DNA of 47,861 bases from Streptomyces aurantiogriseus (lineage in GTDB: Bacteria; Actinomycetota; Actinomycetes; Streptomycetales; Streptomycetaceae): assembly GCF_014649375.1 (NCBI RefSeq), contig NZ_BMSX01000044.1, forward strand, positions 1 to 47,861, in the 5' to 3' direction. The notes below the pieces were generated by a model that saw nothing but the letters and a program-made list of their open reading frames with translations, had not been told where the DNA came from and searched no databases. Positions 39,941 to 47,861 of this stretch are shown one piece after another. The translations under genes and the position numbers were made by a program. Position 1 is the stretch's first letter. Every line of letters begins with the position of its first letter.

Positions 39941-42900
39941 ATGGGGGACAACGCTTTGTGTTCTGCCGATCAGGCCTGGCCGGGAGACGGGTTCACTGAC
40001 GCACCGGTTCCCGTGGCGACCATTCCCGAATTGTTCGCCCGGCGGGTCGCCGCGGCTCCCGACGCGCTCGCCCTCGTGAATGACGACGACTCGCTGACGT
40101 ATCGTCAACTCGACGCGCGCTCGGACCGGCTGGCGTCGCTGCTGACCGCCCGCGGGATCGGCCCCGAGACCGTCGTGGGCGTCGCCGTTCGCCGCTCGCC
40201 CGCGCTGTGGGTGGCCGTGCTGGCCGTGCTGAAGGCCGGCGGCGCCTACCTGCCGGTGGACCCCGCCCACCCGGCCGAGCGGATCACGTACATGCTGGCG
40301 GACTCCGCGGCTCGGCTCCTGCTCACGGACGCCCCCACCGCCCGCCTGCTGCCGCCGGTCACCGTGCCCCTGCTGCACCTCGACGACCGCGCCGACGCCG
40401 CCGTCCCCGACGCCGAGCGGGACAGCACCGCCCCCACCGCACCGCTCCCCGCGAACACCGCCTACGTCATCTACACCTCCGGTTCCACCGGCCGCCCCAA
40501 GGGCGTCGAGGTCACCCACACCGGACTGGCGAGCCTGCTGGCCACCCACCTGGACCGGCTGAAGGTGACCGCGGAGAGCCGGGTGCTGCAGTTCGCCTCG
40601 CCGAGCTTCGACGCCTCGGTGTGGGAGATGTGCATGGGCCTGCTGACGGGCGCCACCCTCGTCGTGGCCGACCAGGACGCGCTCGCCCCGGGCCGCCCGC
40701 TGGCGGCGACCGTCGACCGGCACCGCGTCACCCATGTCACCCTGCCGCCGCCCGTCCTCGCCGCGCTGCCCGCCGACGCGCTGTCCACCGTGGAGACGTT
40801 GGTGGTGGCCGGTGACGCGACCGTGCCGGAGCTGGCGGACGCCTGGTCGGTGGGCCGGCGCATGATCAACGCGTACGGTCCGACGGAGACCACCGTGTGC
40901 GCCACCATGAGCGCGCCGCTGCCCGGCGACGGCCGGGTGCCGCCGATCGGCCGGGCCGTCACCGACACCCGCGTCCACGTGCTGGACGCGCAGCTGCGGC
41001 CGGTCGGTCCCGGCGAGATCGGCGAACTCCATGTCACCGGCGCCTCGTTGGCCCGCGGCTACCTCGGCCGGCCCGGCCTGACCGCCGGACGCTTCGTCGC
41101 CTGCCCGTTCGGCGGGCCCGGCGAGCGGATGTACCGCACGGGCGACCTGGCCGAGTGGACCGCCGACGGCGACCTGGTCTTCCACGGGCGCGCGGACACC
41201 CAGGTGAAGATCCGCGGCGTCCGTGTCGAACCGCACGAGGTGGAGGCCGCGCTGATGGCCCACCCGGGCGTGGCGCAGGCCGCGGTGATCGCCCACGAGG
41301 GGCGCACGGGACGGCGGTTGGTGGGCTATGTGGTGCCCGCGCGTACCGACGCCGCGTCCACCGCTGAGGACGGCGTGTACGGCCGGGTCGCCTTCGACTC
41401 CGGTTTCGCCAAGGGCGAGTTGCGCGCGTTCCTGACCCGGCGGCTGCCCGACGTGATGATCCCGTCCGTGTTCGTCACCCTGGACGCCCTGCCGCTGACG
41501 CCCAACGGCAAGCTCGACAAGGCCGCCCTGCCGGCGCCCGAGGCGGAGGCCGGTGCCTACCGCGCGCCGCGCACGCCCGTCGAGGAGATCCTGGCCCGCC
41601 TCTTCGCCGACACCCTCGGCCGGGACCGGGTCGGCGTCGACGACGACTTCTTCGCCCTCGGCGGCGACAGCATCCAGTCCATTCAACTGGTCTCCCGCGC
41701 CCGCGCCGAGGGCGTGGACGTCGGCGCGCGGGACGTCTTCGAGTGCCGGACCGTCGCCGCACTCGCCGAGACGGCGGCCCAGCGCGAAGGCTCCGGCGCC
41801 GAGCCCCGGCTGACGGAGCTGGACGGCGGCGGCACGGGCCGGCTGCCGCTCCTGCCGGTGGCCCGGTGGATCCGCGGCTGGGGGCCCGGCTTCGACCGCT
41901 TCCTCCAGGCCATGGTGGTCGACCTGCCCGCCGACATCGACGACGACGACCTCACGGCCACGCTCGCCGCGGTCGTCGACCGGCACGACCTGCTGCGCTG
42001 CCGTCTGGTCTCCGACCCCGACGACGGCCTTCTCGTCGCGCCGCCCGGCAGCGTCGACGTGGCCTCCCTGATCCGGCGGGTCCCGTGCGCGGGCGTGTGG
42101 GACCCGGAGGACTGGCACCGCTGTCTGCTCGACGAACTCGACGCCGCCGCCGACCGGTTGGACCCGGCGTCCGGCACGGTGGCGCAGTTCGTCCGGTTCG
42201 TGCCCGAGCGGGGTGCGGGCCGCCTGCTGCTGGTTCTGCACCACCTGGTCGTGGACGGTGTGTCCTGGCGCATCCTGCTGCCCGACCTGGCCGCCGCCTG
42301 GCGTGACATACGCGCCGGGAACCCTCCGAGCCCGCCGGCCGCCACGACGTCCGTACGGCGCTGGGCGCACGCCCTCGTGGCGGAGGCGGGCCGCGCCGCG
42401 AGGGTGGCCGAACTCGACCTGTGGGAGTCGATCGTCGCGGGCCCCGACCCGCTGCTCGGCGCCCGCAGGCTCGACCCCGCGACCGACGTGGTCGCCACCG
42501 TGCGCGAGACCCGCGTCGAGGTGTCCGCGGTGGTCACCCAGGCGCTGCTGACCGACCTGCCGGCCGCCTTCCGCACCGGCGTCAACGACGGCCTGCTGAC
42601 CGCGCTCGCGCTGGCGGTGGCGCGGTGGCGGCGAGCCCGCGGCGAGACGGAGCCGTCCGCGCTGGTCCGGCTGGAGGGCCACGGCCGCGAGGAGGCGGCC
42701 GCCCCGGGCGCCGACCTGTCCCGCACGGTCGGCTGGTTCACCAGCGTCTTCCCCGTGCGCCTGGACCTGGCCGGCATCGACCTCGACGACGCCTTCGCGG
42801 GCGGCCCCGCCGCCGGCGCCGCGGTGAAGGCGGTCAAGGAGCAGTTGCGGCGCATCCCCGACAAGGGCATCGGCTACGGCCTGCTGCGCCACCTCAACCC

Positions 42901-45900
42901 CGCCACCGCGGCCGTGCTGGAGAGGCATCCGCTCGGCCAGGTCGGCTTCAACTACCTCGGCCGCTTCTCCGCCGCCGACCTGCCTCAGGAGCTGCGCGGC
43001 CTGGGCTTCACCCGCGTCGACGACGTGCGGGAACTCGCCGAACTGGACGCCGCCCAGGACCCGCGCATGCCGGCCCCCGCCGAACTCGACATCAACGCCA
43101 CGGTCACCGACACCCCGGACGGCCCCCGGCTGGCCGCCCGCTTCGCCGCACCCGAGGGCGTCCTCACCCCCGAACAGACGAGCGAGCTGGCCGGGCTGTG
43201 GGTCGCGGCGCTCGAGGCACTGGCCCGGCACGTCACCGCGCCGCACGCGGGCGGCCTCACCCCCTCCGACGTCCCCCTGGTGCGCATCGGCCAGTGGGAG
43301 CTGGAGGAGTGGGAGCGGACCTACCCGGGCCTCACGGACGTATGGCCCACCACGCCCCTCCAAGCGGGACTGCTGTTCCACTCCCTGATGAACGACTCCG
43401 AGGTCGACGCCTACCAGGTGCAGTACGCCCTCCACCTGTCCGGGCGCGTGGACGCCGACCGGCTGCGCACCGCGGGCCAGGCCCTCCTCGACCGGCACCC
43501 GAGCCTGCGCACCGCCTTCCTGCCCGACGCCACCGGCGACCTGGTCCAGCTCGTCGTGGACGGCGTCACCCTGCCCTGGCGGGTGGTCGACCTGCGCCCG
43601 CTCGACGAGTCCGACCGCGCCGACGCCCTGGACCGCTGCCTGCGCGAGGACCTCAGGGAACACTTCGACCGGACGACCCCGCCGATGCTGCGGCTCACCC
43701 TGGTCCGCACCGGACCCGAACGTTCCGAACTCGTCCTCACCGCCCACCACGCCCTCTTCGACGGCTGGTCGGTCCCGCTGCTGGTGCAGGACCTGCTGCG
43801 CCTGTACGGCTCCGACGGCGACCCCGCCGCCCTGCCGCCGGTGCGCGACCACGGCGCCTTCCTGGCGTGGCGCGCCCGCCAGGACCCCGAGGAGTCGGCC
43901 CGCGTGTGGCGGCTGGAACTCGCCGGAGTCGACGCCCCCACCCGCCTCGTCCCGGACGCCGGCACCGACACGGACGGCGCCGGCACCGGACGGGCCGACG
44001 TACCGCTGGCCGCGGACGACGCCCGCACCCTGGTGCGCCGCGCGGCCGAGCTGGGCGTCACCCTGAACACGGTCGTGCAGGGCACCTGGGCGGTGCTCCT
44101 CAGCCGCCTCACCGGCCGCGAGGACGTCGTCTTCGCCTCCACCGTGTCCGGCCGCCCTCCGGCCGTCCCCGGCGTGGACCACATCGTCGGCACCTTCCTC
44201 AACACCCTGCCGGTCCGCGTCCGCTGCGCCCCGGCCACCGCCCTCGCCGACCTGCTGACCGGGCTCCAGACCCGGCAGGCCGCGCTGATGGACCACCACC
44301 ACTACGGTCTCGGCGAGATCCACCAGGCCGCCGGCACCGACGAACTGTTCGACACGATCATCGGCTTCGAGTCCTTCCCGATGGACCGCGCCGGCATCGT
44401 CGAGGCCAACCGCGCCGCCGGGATCGCCATCACCGGCATCAAGTCCTTCACCACCAGCCACTACCCGGTCACCGTCCTGGTCTTCCTCGACGCCGACCGC
44501 CCCCACCTGCGCCTCCAGTACCAGCAGCGGCTTCTCGCCCCGGACCTCGCCGCCGACATCGCCGCCCGCTTCGCCCGCGTCCTGCGACAGCTCGCCGAGA
44601 CACCGTCCCTGCGGGTCGGCGCGGTCGACGTCCTCGCGCCCGAGGAGCGGGAGCGGCTGCTCGACGCCCGCGACGCCACCGCTCCCGGTACGACGGTCCC
44701 GGAGTTGTTCGAGCGGCAGGTGAGGGCAACGCCCGACGCCGTGGCCCTGGTGTGCGGCAGCGAGCACCTGACCTACCGCGAGGTGAACGCCCGGGCCAAC
44801 CATGTGGCCCACGCCCTGATCCGGCGCGGCATCGGACCGGAGGACGTGGTCGCCGTCGCCCTGCCCCCGTCCGCCGACCAGGTGGCCGCCCGGCTGGGCG
44901 TCCTGAAGGCGGGCGCCGGACACCTGCCCCTCGACCCCGAGGACCCCGCCTCCGCCCTCACCGGCACCACCCCGGCCCTGCTGCTCGCCCCGACCACCGA
45001 CGAGGCCGCCCCGGACGTGCCGCACCACGCCCTCGACGCCCTCACGGACGTGCCCCGCCTCACCCTCGACGCCCTCACGACGGCCGGCGACCTGCCTCCC
45101 ACCGACCCCGGCGACGCCGACCGGATCCGGCCGCTGCACCGGGACAACCTGGCCGTCCGGACGTACACCCTCGCCCACCCCGGACCGCCGCGCGGCGTGC
45201 TCCTCACCCACGGCGGCCTCGCCGACACCGTGTCAGGACTTGTTTCCCGACTGGCACTTGGGCCCGGCGCGCGCCTGCTGGCGGGCTGCCCCGCCGACTC
45301 CGACCCCGCCGCCCAGGACGTGCTCACCGCACTGTGCTCCGGCGCCACCGCCGAGCTGCTGCCCGCGCTGCGCGGCCTCGCCGACCGGGAGAACTGGACG
45401 GGCGCCGTCCTCAGCACCGTCCCGTCGTCCTTCGCCGAGCTGCTGGACGAGACGGCCGTCGACCTCGACGCCGCCACCGTCCTGTTCACCGGCGAGCACC
45501 CGAACGAGGCACTGCTGCGCCGGGTCCGGGACGCGGTGCCCGGGACGCGGATCCTGCACGCCCACCGGCAGACCGAGACCGGCCGCACCCTCGTGGCCGA
45601 CCTCCCGGGCGACACCCCGCAGGGAACCGCGCCGGCCGGCGACCCCCTCCCGCCCGTACGCCGGTACGTGCTGGACGCCGGCCTGGCACCCGTACCGCCC
45701 GGCGCCACCGGGGAGCTGTACCTCGGGGGCGGCACCCTCGCCCGCGGCTACGAGGGACGACCCGGCCGGACCGCGGCCCACTTCGTCGCCGACCCCTACG
45801 GCCCGCCGGGTGCCCGTATGTTCCGCACCGGCGACCTGGTCCGCCGGATGCCCGACGGCCGCCTGATCCACACCGGACAGGCCGACGACCGGACCACCAC

Positions 45901-46492
45901 CGTCCGCGGCCGGCGCATCGCCCCCGCCACGACGGAGGCCGAGCTGACCGCCCACGCCGGCGTCCGTCAGGCGGTGGTCGTCACCCGTGAGGACCACACC
46001 ACCGGCGGACCGCGGCGCCTCGTCGGTTACGTCGTCCCCGACCCGCACCACCCGGCCGACTCCGACGAGCTGACCACGCTGCTCGCCGAGCGCCTGCCGC
46101 GCTGCCTGGTGCCGGACGCGTTCGTCCCGCTCGACGCGCTGCCCCTCAGGCCGGACGGCACGGTCGACCGCACCGCCCTGCCCGAACCGGACACCCCCCG
46201 CCGCGCCTACCGCGCTCCCCGCACCCCGCAGGAACAGGCCCTGTGCACCCTCATGGCCGAGGTGCTGAAGGTCGAACGAGTCGGCGTCAACGACGACTTC
46301 TTCGCCCGCGGCGGTGACTCCCTCGCCGCCACGCGGCTGGTCAGCCGCATCCGCAAGACGCTCGGAGCGAGCGTACAGATCCGGGACGTCTTCCAGTCCC
46401 GCAGCGTCGCCGAACTGTCGCGCGCAGTGAAGAACGCGACGAGGTCCGACCGGCCCCGTCTGCGCAGGATGAACAGGAGTGGACAGTCATGA
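39941..46492 (+). CDS. Nonribosomal peptide synthetase, A-T-E-C-A*-T, second A domain degenerate
   Basis: The 2183-residue enzyme has, in order: A1 (about 25-535; YTSGSTGRPKGVEVTHTG near 175, NAYGPTETT, Lys524 in PNGKLDK); T1 with Ser577 (GGDSIQSI); epimerase (about 625-1100, HHLVVDGVSW at 767); condensation domain (about 1120-1560, HHALFDGWS at 1269); A2 (about 1590-2085); T2 with Ser2127 (GGDSLAATRL). Reading the A1 pocket against GrsA gives D-A-W-T-V-A-A-V-C-K, close to Phe codes, so D-Phe is a likely first unit. In A2 the A3 loop is replaced by TYTLAHPGPPRGV, A5 by AHRQTET and the A10 lysine by Thr2074 (PDGTVDR). No C domain precedes A1, so this is the start of a line. Confidence 0.93.
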   Translation: MGDNALCSADQAWPGDGFTDAPVPVATIPELFARRVAAAPDALALVNDDDSLTYRQLDARSDRLASLLTARGIGPETVVGVAVRRSPALWVAVLAVLKAGGAYLPVDPAHPAERITYMLADSAARLLLTDAPTARLLPPVTVPLLHLDDRADAAVPDAERDSTAPTAPLPANTAYVIYTSGSTGRPKGVEVTHTGLASLLATHLDRLKVTAESRVLQFASPSFDASVWEMCMGLLTGATLVVADQDALAPGRPLAATVDRHRVTHVTLPPPVLAALPADALSTVETLVVAGDATVPELADAWSVGRRMINAYGPTETTVCATMSAPLPGDGRVPPIGRAVTDTRVHVLDAQLRPVGPGEIGELHVTGASLARGYLGRPGLTAGRFVACPFGGPGERMYRTGDLAEWTADGDLVFHGRADTQVKIRGVRVEPHEVEAALMAHPGVAQAAVIAHEGRTGRRLVGYVVPARTDAASTAEDGVYGRVAFDSGFAKGELRAFLTRRLPDVMIPSVFVTLDALPLTPNGKLDKAALPAPEAEAGAYRAPRTPVEEILARLFADTLGRDRVGVDDDFFALGGDSIQSIQLVSRARAEGVDVGARDVFECRTVAALAETAAQREGSGAEPRLTELDGGGTGRLPLLPVARWIRGWGPGFDRFLQAMVVDLPADIDDDDLTATLAAVVDRHDLLRCRLVSDPDDGLLVAPPGSVDVASLIRRVPCAGVWDPEDWHRCLLDELDAAADRLDPASGTVAQFVRFVPERGAGRLLLVLHHLVVDGVSWRILLPDLAAAWRDIRAGNPPSPPAATTSVRRWAHALVAEAGRAARVAELDLWESIVAGPDPLLGARRLDPATDVVATVRETRVEVSAVVTQALLTDLPAAFRTGVNDGLLTALALAVARWRRARGETEPSALVRLEGHGREEAAAPGADLSRTVGWFTSVFPVRLDLAGIDLDDAFAGGPAAGAAVKAVKEQLRRIPDKGIGYGLLRHLNPATAAVLERHPLGQVGFNYLGRFSAADLPQELRGLGFTRVDDVRELAELDAAQDPRMPAPAELDINATVTDTPDGPRLAARFAAPEGVLTPEQTSELAGLWVAALEALARHVTAPHAGGLTPSDVPLVRIGQWELEEWERTYPGLTDVWPTTPLQAGLLFHSLMNDSEVDAYQVQYALHLSGRVDADRLRTAGQALLDRHPSLRTAFLPDATGDLVQLVVDGVTLPWRVVDLRPLDESDRADALDRCLREDLREHFDRTTPPMLRLTLVRTGPERSELVLTAHHALFDGWSVPLLVQDLLRLYGSDGDPAALPPVRDHGAFLAWRARQDPEESARVWRLELAGVDAPTRLVPDAGTDTDGAGTGRADVPLAADDARTLVRRAAELGVTLNTVVQGTWAVLLSRLTGREDVVFASTVSGRPPAVPGVDHIVGTFLNTLPVRVRCAPATALADLLTGLQTRQAALMDHHHYGLGEIHQAAGTDELFDTIIGFESFPMDRAGIVEANRAAGIAITGIKSFTTSHYPVTVLVFLDADRPHLRLQYQQRLLAPDLAADIAARFARVLRQLAETPSLRVGAVDVLAPEERERLLDARDATAPGTTVPELFERQVRATPDAVALVCGSEHLTYREVNARANHVAHALIRRGIGPEDVVAVALPPSADQVAARLGVLKAGAGHLPLDPEDPASALTGTTPALLLAPTTDEAAPDVPHHALDALTDVPRLTLDALTTAGDLPPTDPGDADRIRPLHRDNLAVRTYTLAHPGPPRGVLLTHGGLADTVSGLVSRLALGPGARLLAGCPADSDPAAQDVLTALCSGATAELLPALRGLADRENWTGAVLSTVPSSFAELLDETAVDLDAATVLFTGEHPNEALLRRVRDAVPGTRILHAHRQTETGRTLVADLPGDTPQGTAPAGDPLPPVRRYVLDAGLAPVPPGATGELYLGGGTLARGYEGRPGRTAAHFVADPYGPPGARMFRTGDLVRRMPDGRLIHTGQADDRTTTVRGRRIAPATTEAELTAHAGVRQAVVVTREDHTTGGPRRLVGYVVPDPHHPADSDELTTLLAERLPRCLVPDAFVPLDALPLRPDGTVDRTALPEPDTPRRAYRAPRTPQEQALCTLMAEVLKVERVGVNDDFFARGGDSLAATRLVSRIRKTLGASVQIRDVFQSRSVAELSRAVKNATRSDRPRLRRMNRSGQS

Positions 46493-47861
46493 TCCCGTTG
46501 TCGTTCGCGCAGCTCCGGCTGTGGTTCATCGACCGCTTCGAGGGCCCCTCGGCGACCTACAACGTCCCCTTCGTCCTGCGCCTGACGGGTGACCTGGACA
46601 CCGGCGCGCTCCGGCAGGCGGTGCGGGACGTGGTGCTCCGTCACGAGAGCCTGCGCACGCTGATCACCGTGGACGAGCACGGTGTCCCCGCCCAGCACGT
46701 CCTCCCGGCCGACGAGGTGACCCTCGACGTGCCCCTGGTGGAGGTCACCCCCGCGGACCTGGAACAGCGGATCGCCGAGGCCGCCGCCACCGTGCTCGAC
46801 CTCGCCGCGGAGATACCCGTGCGCGCGACGCTGTTCCGCGCCGGGGAACGCGACCACGTCCTCGTCCTGCTCATCCACCACATCGCCAGCGACGGCGAGT
46901 CCATGGCACCGCTGGCGCGCGACGTGCGGACCGCGTACACGGTCCGCGTCACCGGCCGCGAGCCGGACTGGCCGGAACTGCCCGTGCAGTACGTGGACTA
47001 CACGCTGTGGCAGCGCGAGCTGCTGGGCGAGGAGGACGACCCCGGCAGCGTCCAGGCCACGCAGGTCGACTACTGGCGCGAGGAGTTGGCGGGGGTGCCG
47101 CAGCCGCTGCGGCTGCCGGCCGACCGTCCCCGCCCGCCGGTCGCCTCCCACCGCGGCGACATGGTCGGCTTCCCCATCGAGCCCGCCCTGCTCACCCGTA
47201 TCGAGGCGCTCGCCGACCGCCACGACGTCACCGCCCCCATGGTCCTGCAGACCGCCCTCGCCGTGACGCTCCAGCACCTCGGCGCCGGCCAGGACATCCC
47301 CATCGGCTCCACCATCGCCGGCCGCACCGACGACGATCTCACCGACCTCGTGGGTTTCTTCGTGAACACGTGGGTGCTGCGGGCGGATCTGTCGGGTGGT
47401 CCGACGTTCGCGGAGCTGCTGGAGCGGGTGCGGGGCAAGGCGCTGGCCGCCTACGACAACCAGGACGTTCCGTTCGAGCGGCTGGTGGAGGTGCTCAACC
47501 CCGAGCGGTCCACCGCCTACCACCCCCTCTTCCAGGTCATGTTCACCTGGGAGAACGACGCCTGGATCGACCTGGACCTGCCCGGCCTGGACACGGCCCG
47601 CTTCGAGGTCCTGTCCACGCCGACCGCCAAGTTCGACCTCGAGTTCAACTTCTTCTCCGACCCGAGCCGCCCCGGGATGCTCTGCTATCTGGAGTTCGCC
47701 ACGGACCTCTTCGACCGCGAGACCGCCGAGGCCGTCGCGGCACGTTTCGTCCGGGTGGTGGAGCAGGCCGTGACGGACCCGGAGCTGCCCGTGGCAGCAC
47801 TGGACGTGCTGCGCCCGGGGGAGCGGGAGCTGGTTGTCTCCGGTTTCAACGACACGGGTGC
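46489..47861 (+). CDS. Second NRPS, N-terminal part (condensation domain), cut by the window end
   Basis: The gene starts in an ATGA overlap with the first synthetase and remains open for 457 codons to the edge. Nearly all is a condensation domain: SFAQLRLWFIDRFEGPSATYNVPFVLRLTG, catalytic HHIASDG with His130 and His131, DYWREELAG, and VGFFVNTWVLRADLS. The last residues LDVLRPGERELVVSGFNDTG begin the linker to an adenylation domain. It takes the chain from T2 of the first enzyme. Continuation, number of modules and product lie outside the window. Confidence 0.92.
   Translation, partial: MIPLSFAQLRLWFIDRFEGPSATYNVPFVLRLTGDLDTGALRQAVRDVVLRHESLRTLITVDEHGVPAQHVLPADEVTLDVPLVEVTPADLEQRIAEAAATVLDLAAEIPVRATLFRAGERDHVLVLLIHHIASDGESMAPLARDVRTAYTVRVTGREPDWPELPVQYVDYTLWQRELLGEEDDPGSVQATQVDYWREELAGVPQPLRLPADRPRPPVASHRGDMVGFPIEPALLTRIEALADRHDVTAPMVLQTALAVTLQHLGAGQDIPIGSTIAGRTDDDLTDLVGFFVNTWVLRADLSGGPTFAELLERVRGKALAAYDNQDVPFERLVEVLNPERSTAYHPLFQVMFTWENDAWIDLDLPGLDTARFEVLSTPTAKFDLEFNFFSDPSRPGMLCYLEFATDLFDRETAEAVAARFVRVVEQAVTDPELPVAALDVLRPGERELVVSGFNDTG

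Noticed and set aside
39740..45211. Very long minus-strand open frame opposite the NRPS gene
   Set aside because: It is antisense to a well-supported multidomain enzyme, has low-complexity Gly/Arg/Val composition and no domain motif. Long antisense frames are normal in 70% GC DNA.

Overview
The base composition (about 70% GC, strong G/C at third codon positions), GTG starts, many ATGA/GTGA stop-start overlaps and the gene content all point to a Streptomyces chromosome. The clearest marker is a complete whiE-type spore-pigment polyketide cluster. No tRNA, rRNA, insertion sequence, phage gene or CRISPR array was seen.

Layout. (1) 1-3383: the tail of an unknown gene, a flippase-like membrane protein (-) and a divergent ABC exporter half-transporter (+). 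(2) 3384-10371: a MATE efflux pump (-) faces a four-gene ABC importer (+) made of a Tat lipoprotein of SBP family 5, two permeases and a double ATPase. Two DmdR/DtxR-like iron boxes lie between them, each over a plausible promoter, so export and import appear to be iron-controlled together. (3) 10394-11623: a secreted beta-helix protein behind a perfect 22-bp palindrome. (4) 11698-21935: the spore-pigment region. An O-methyltransferase (+) converges on a minus-strand series that reads, in transcription order, FAD hydroxylase, acidic repeat surface protein, class F sortase, SchA/CurD-like protein, cupin, KS-alpha, CLF, ACP, aromatase and cyclase. The sortase and its likely substrate sit inside the pigment genes.

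(5) 22310-26971: a secreted PQQ-type sugar dehydrogenase followed by pqqA-B-C-D-E; pqqB to pqqE overlap. The enzyme and its cofactor pathway are therefore together; PqqC carries an unusual repeat tail. (6) 27479-36427: a nucleoside uptake and salvage cassette with an amidohydrolase deaminase, LacI-family regulator, amidotransferase-like protein, purine nucleoside phosphorylase, BMP-family lipoprotein, ATPase and two permeases. A 16-bp LacI-type operator occurs twice, before the deaminase and before the lipoprotein gene. (7) 36478-38266: a secreted phytase/esterase-like protein with a collagen-like insert, and a small hypothetical gene. (8) 38343-47861: the start of a nonribosomal peptide cluster with MbtH (-), type II thioesterase, an A-T-E-C-A-T synthetase whose second adenylation domain looks dead, and the first part of a second synthetase cut by the window end.

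Most calls rest on motifs read from the translations; no database search was possible. Promoters, operators and terminators are read by eye.
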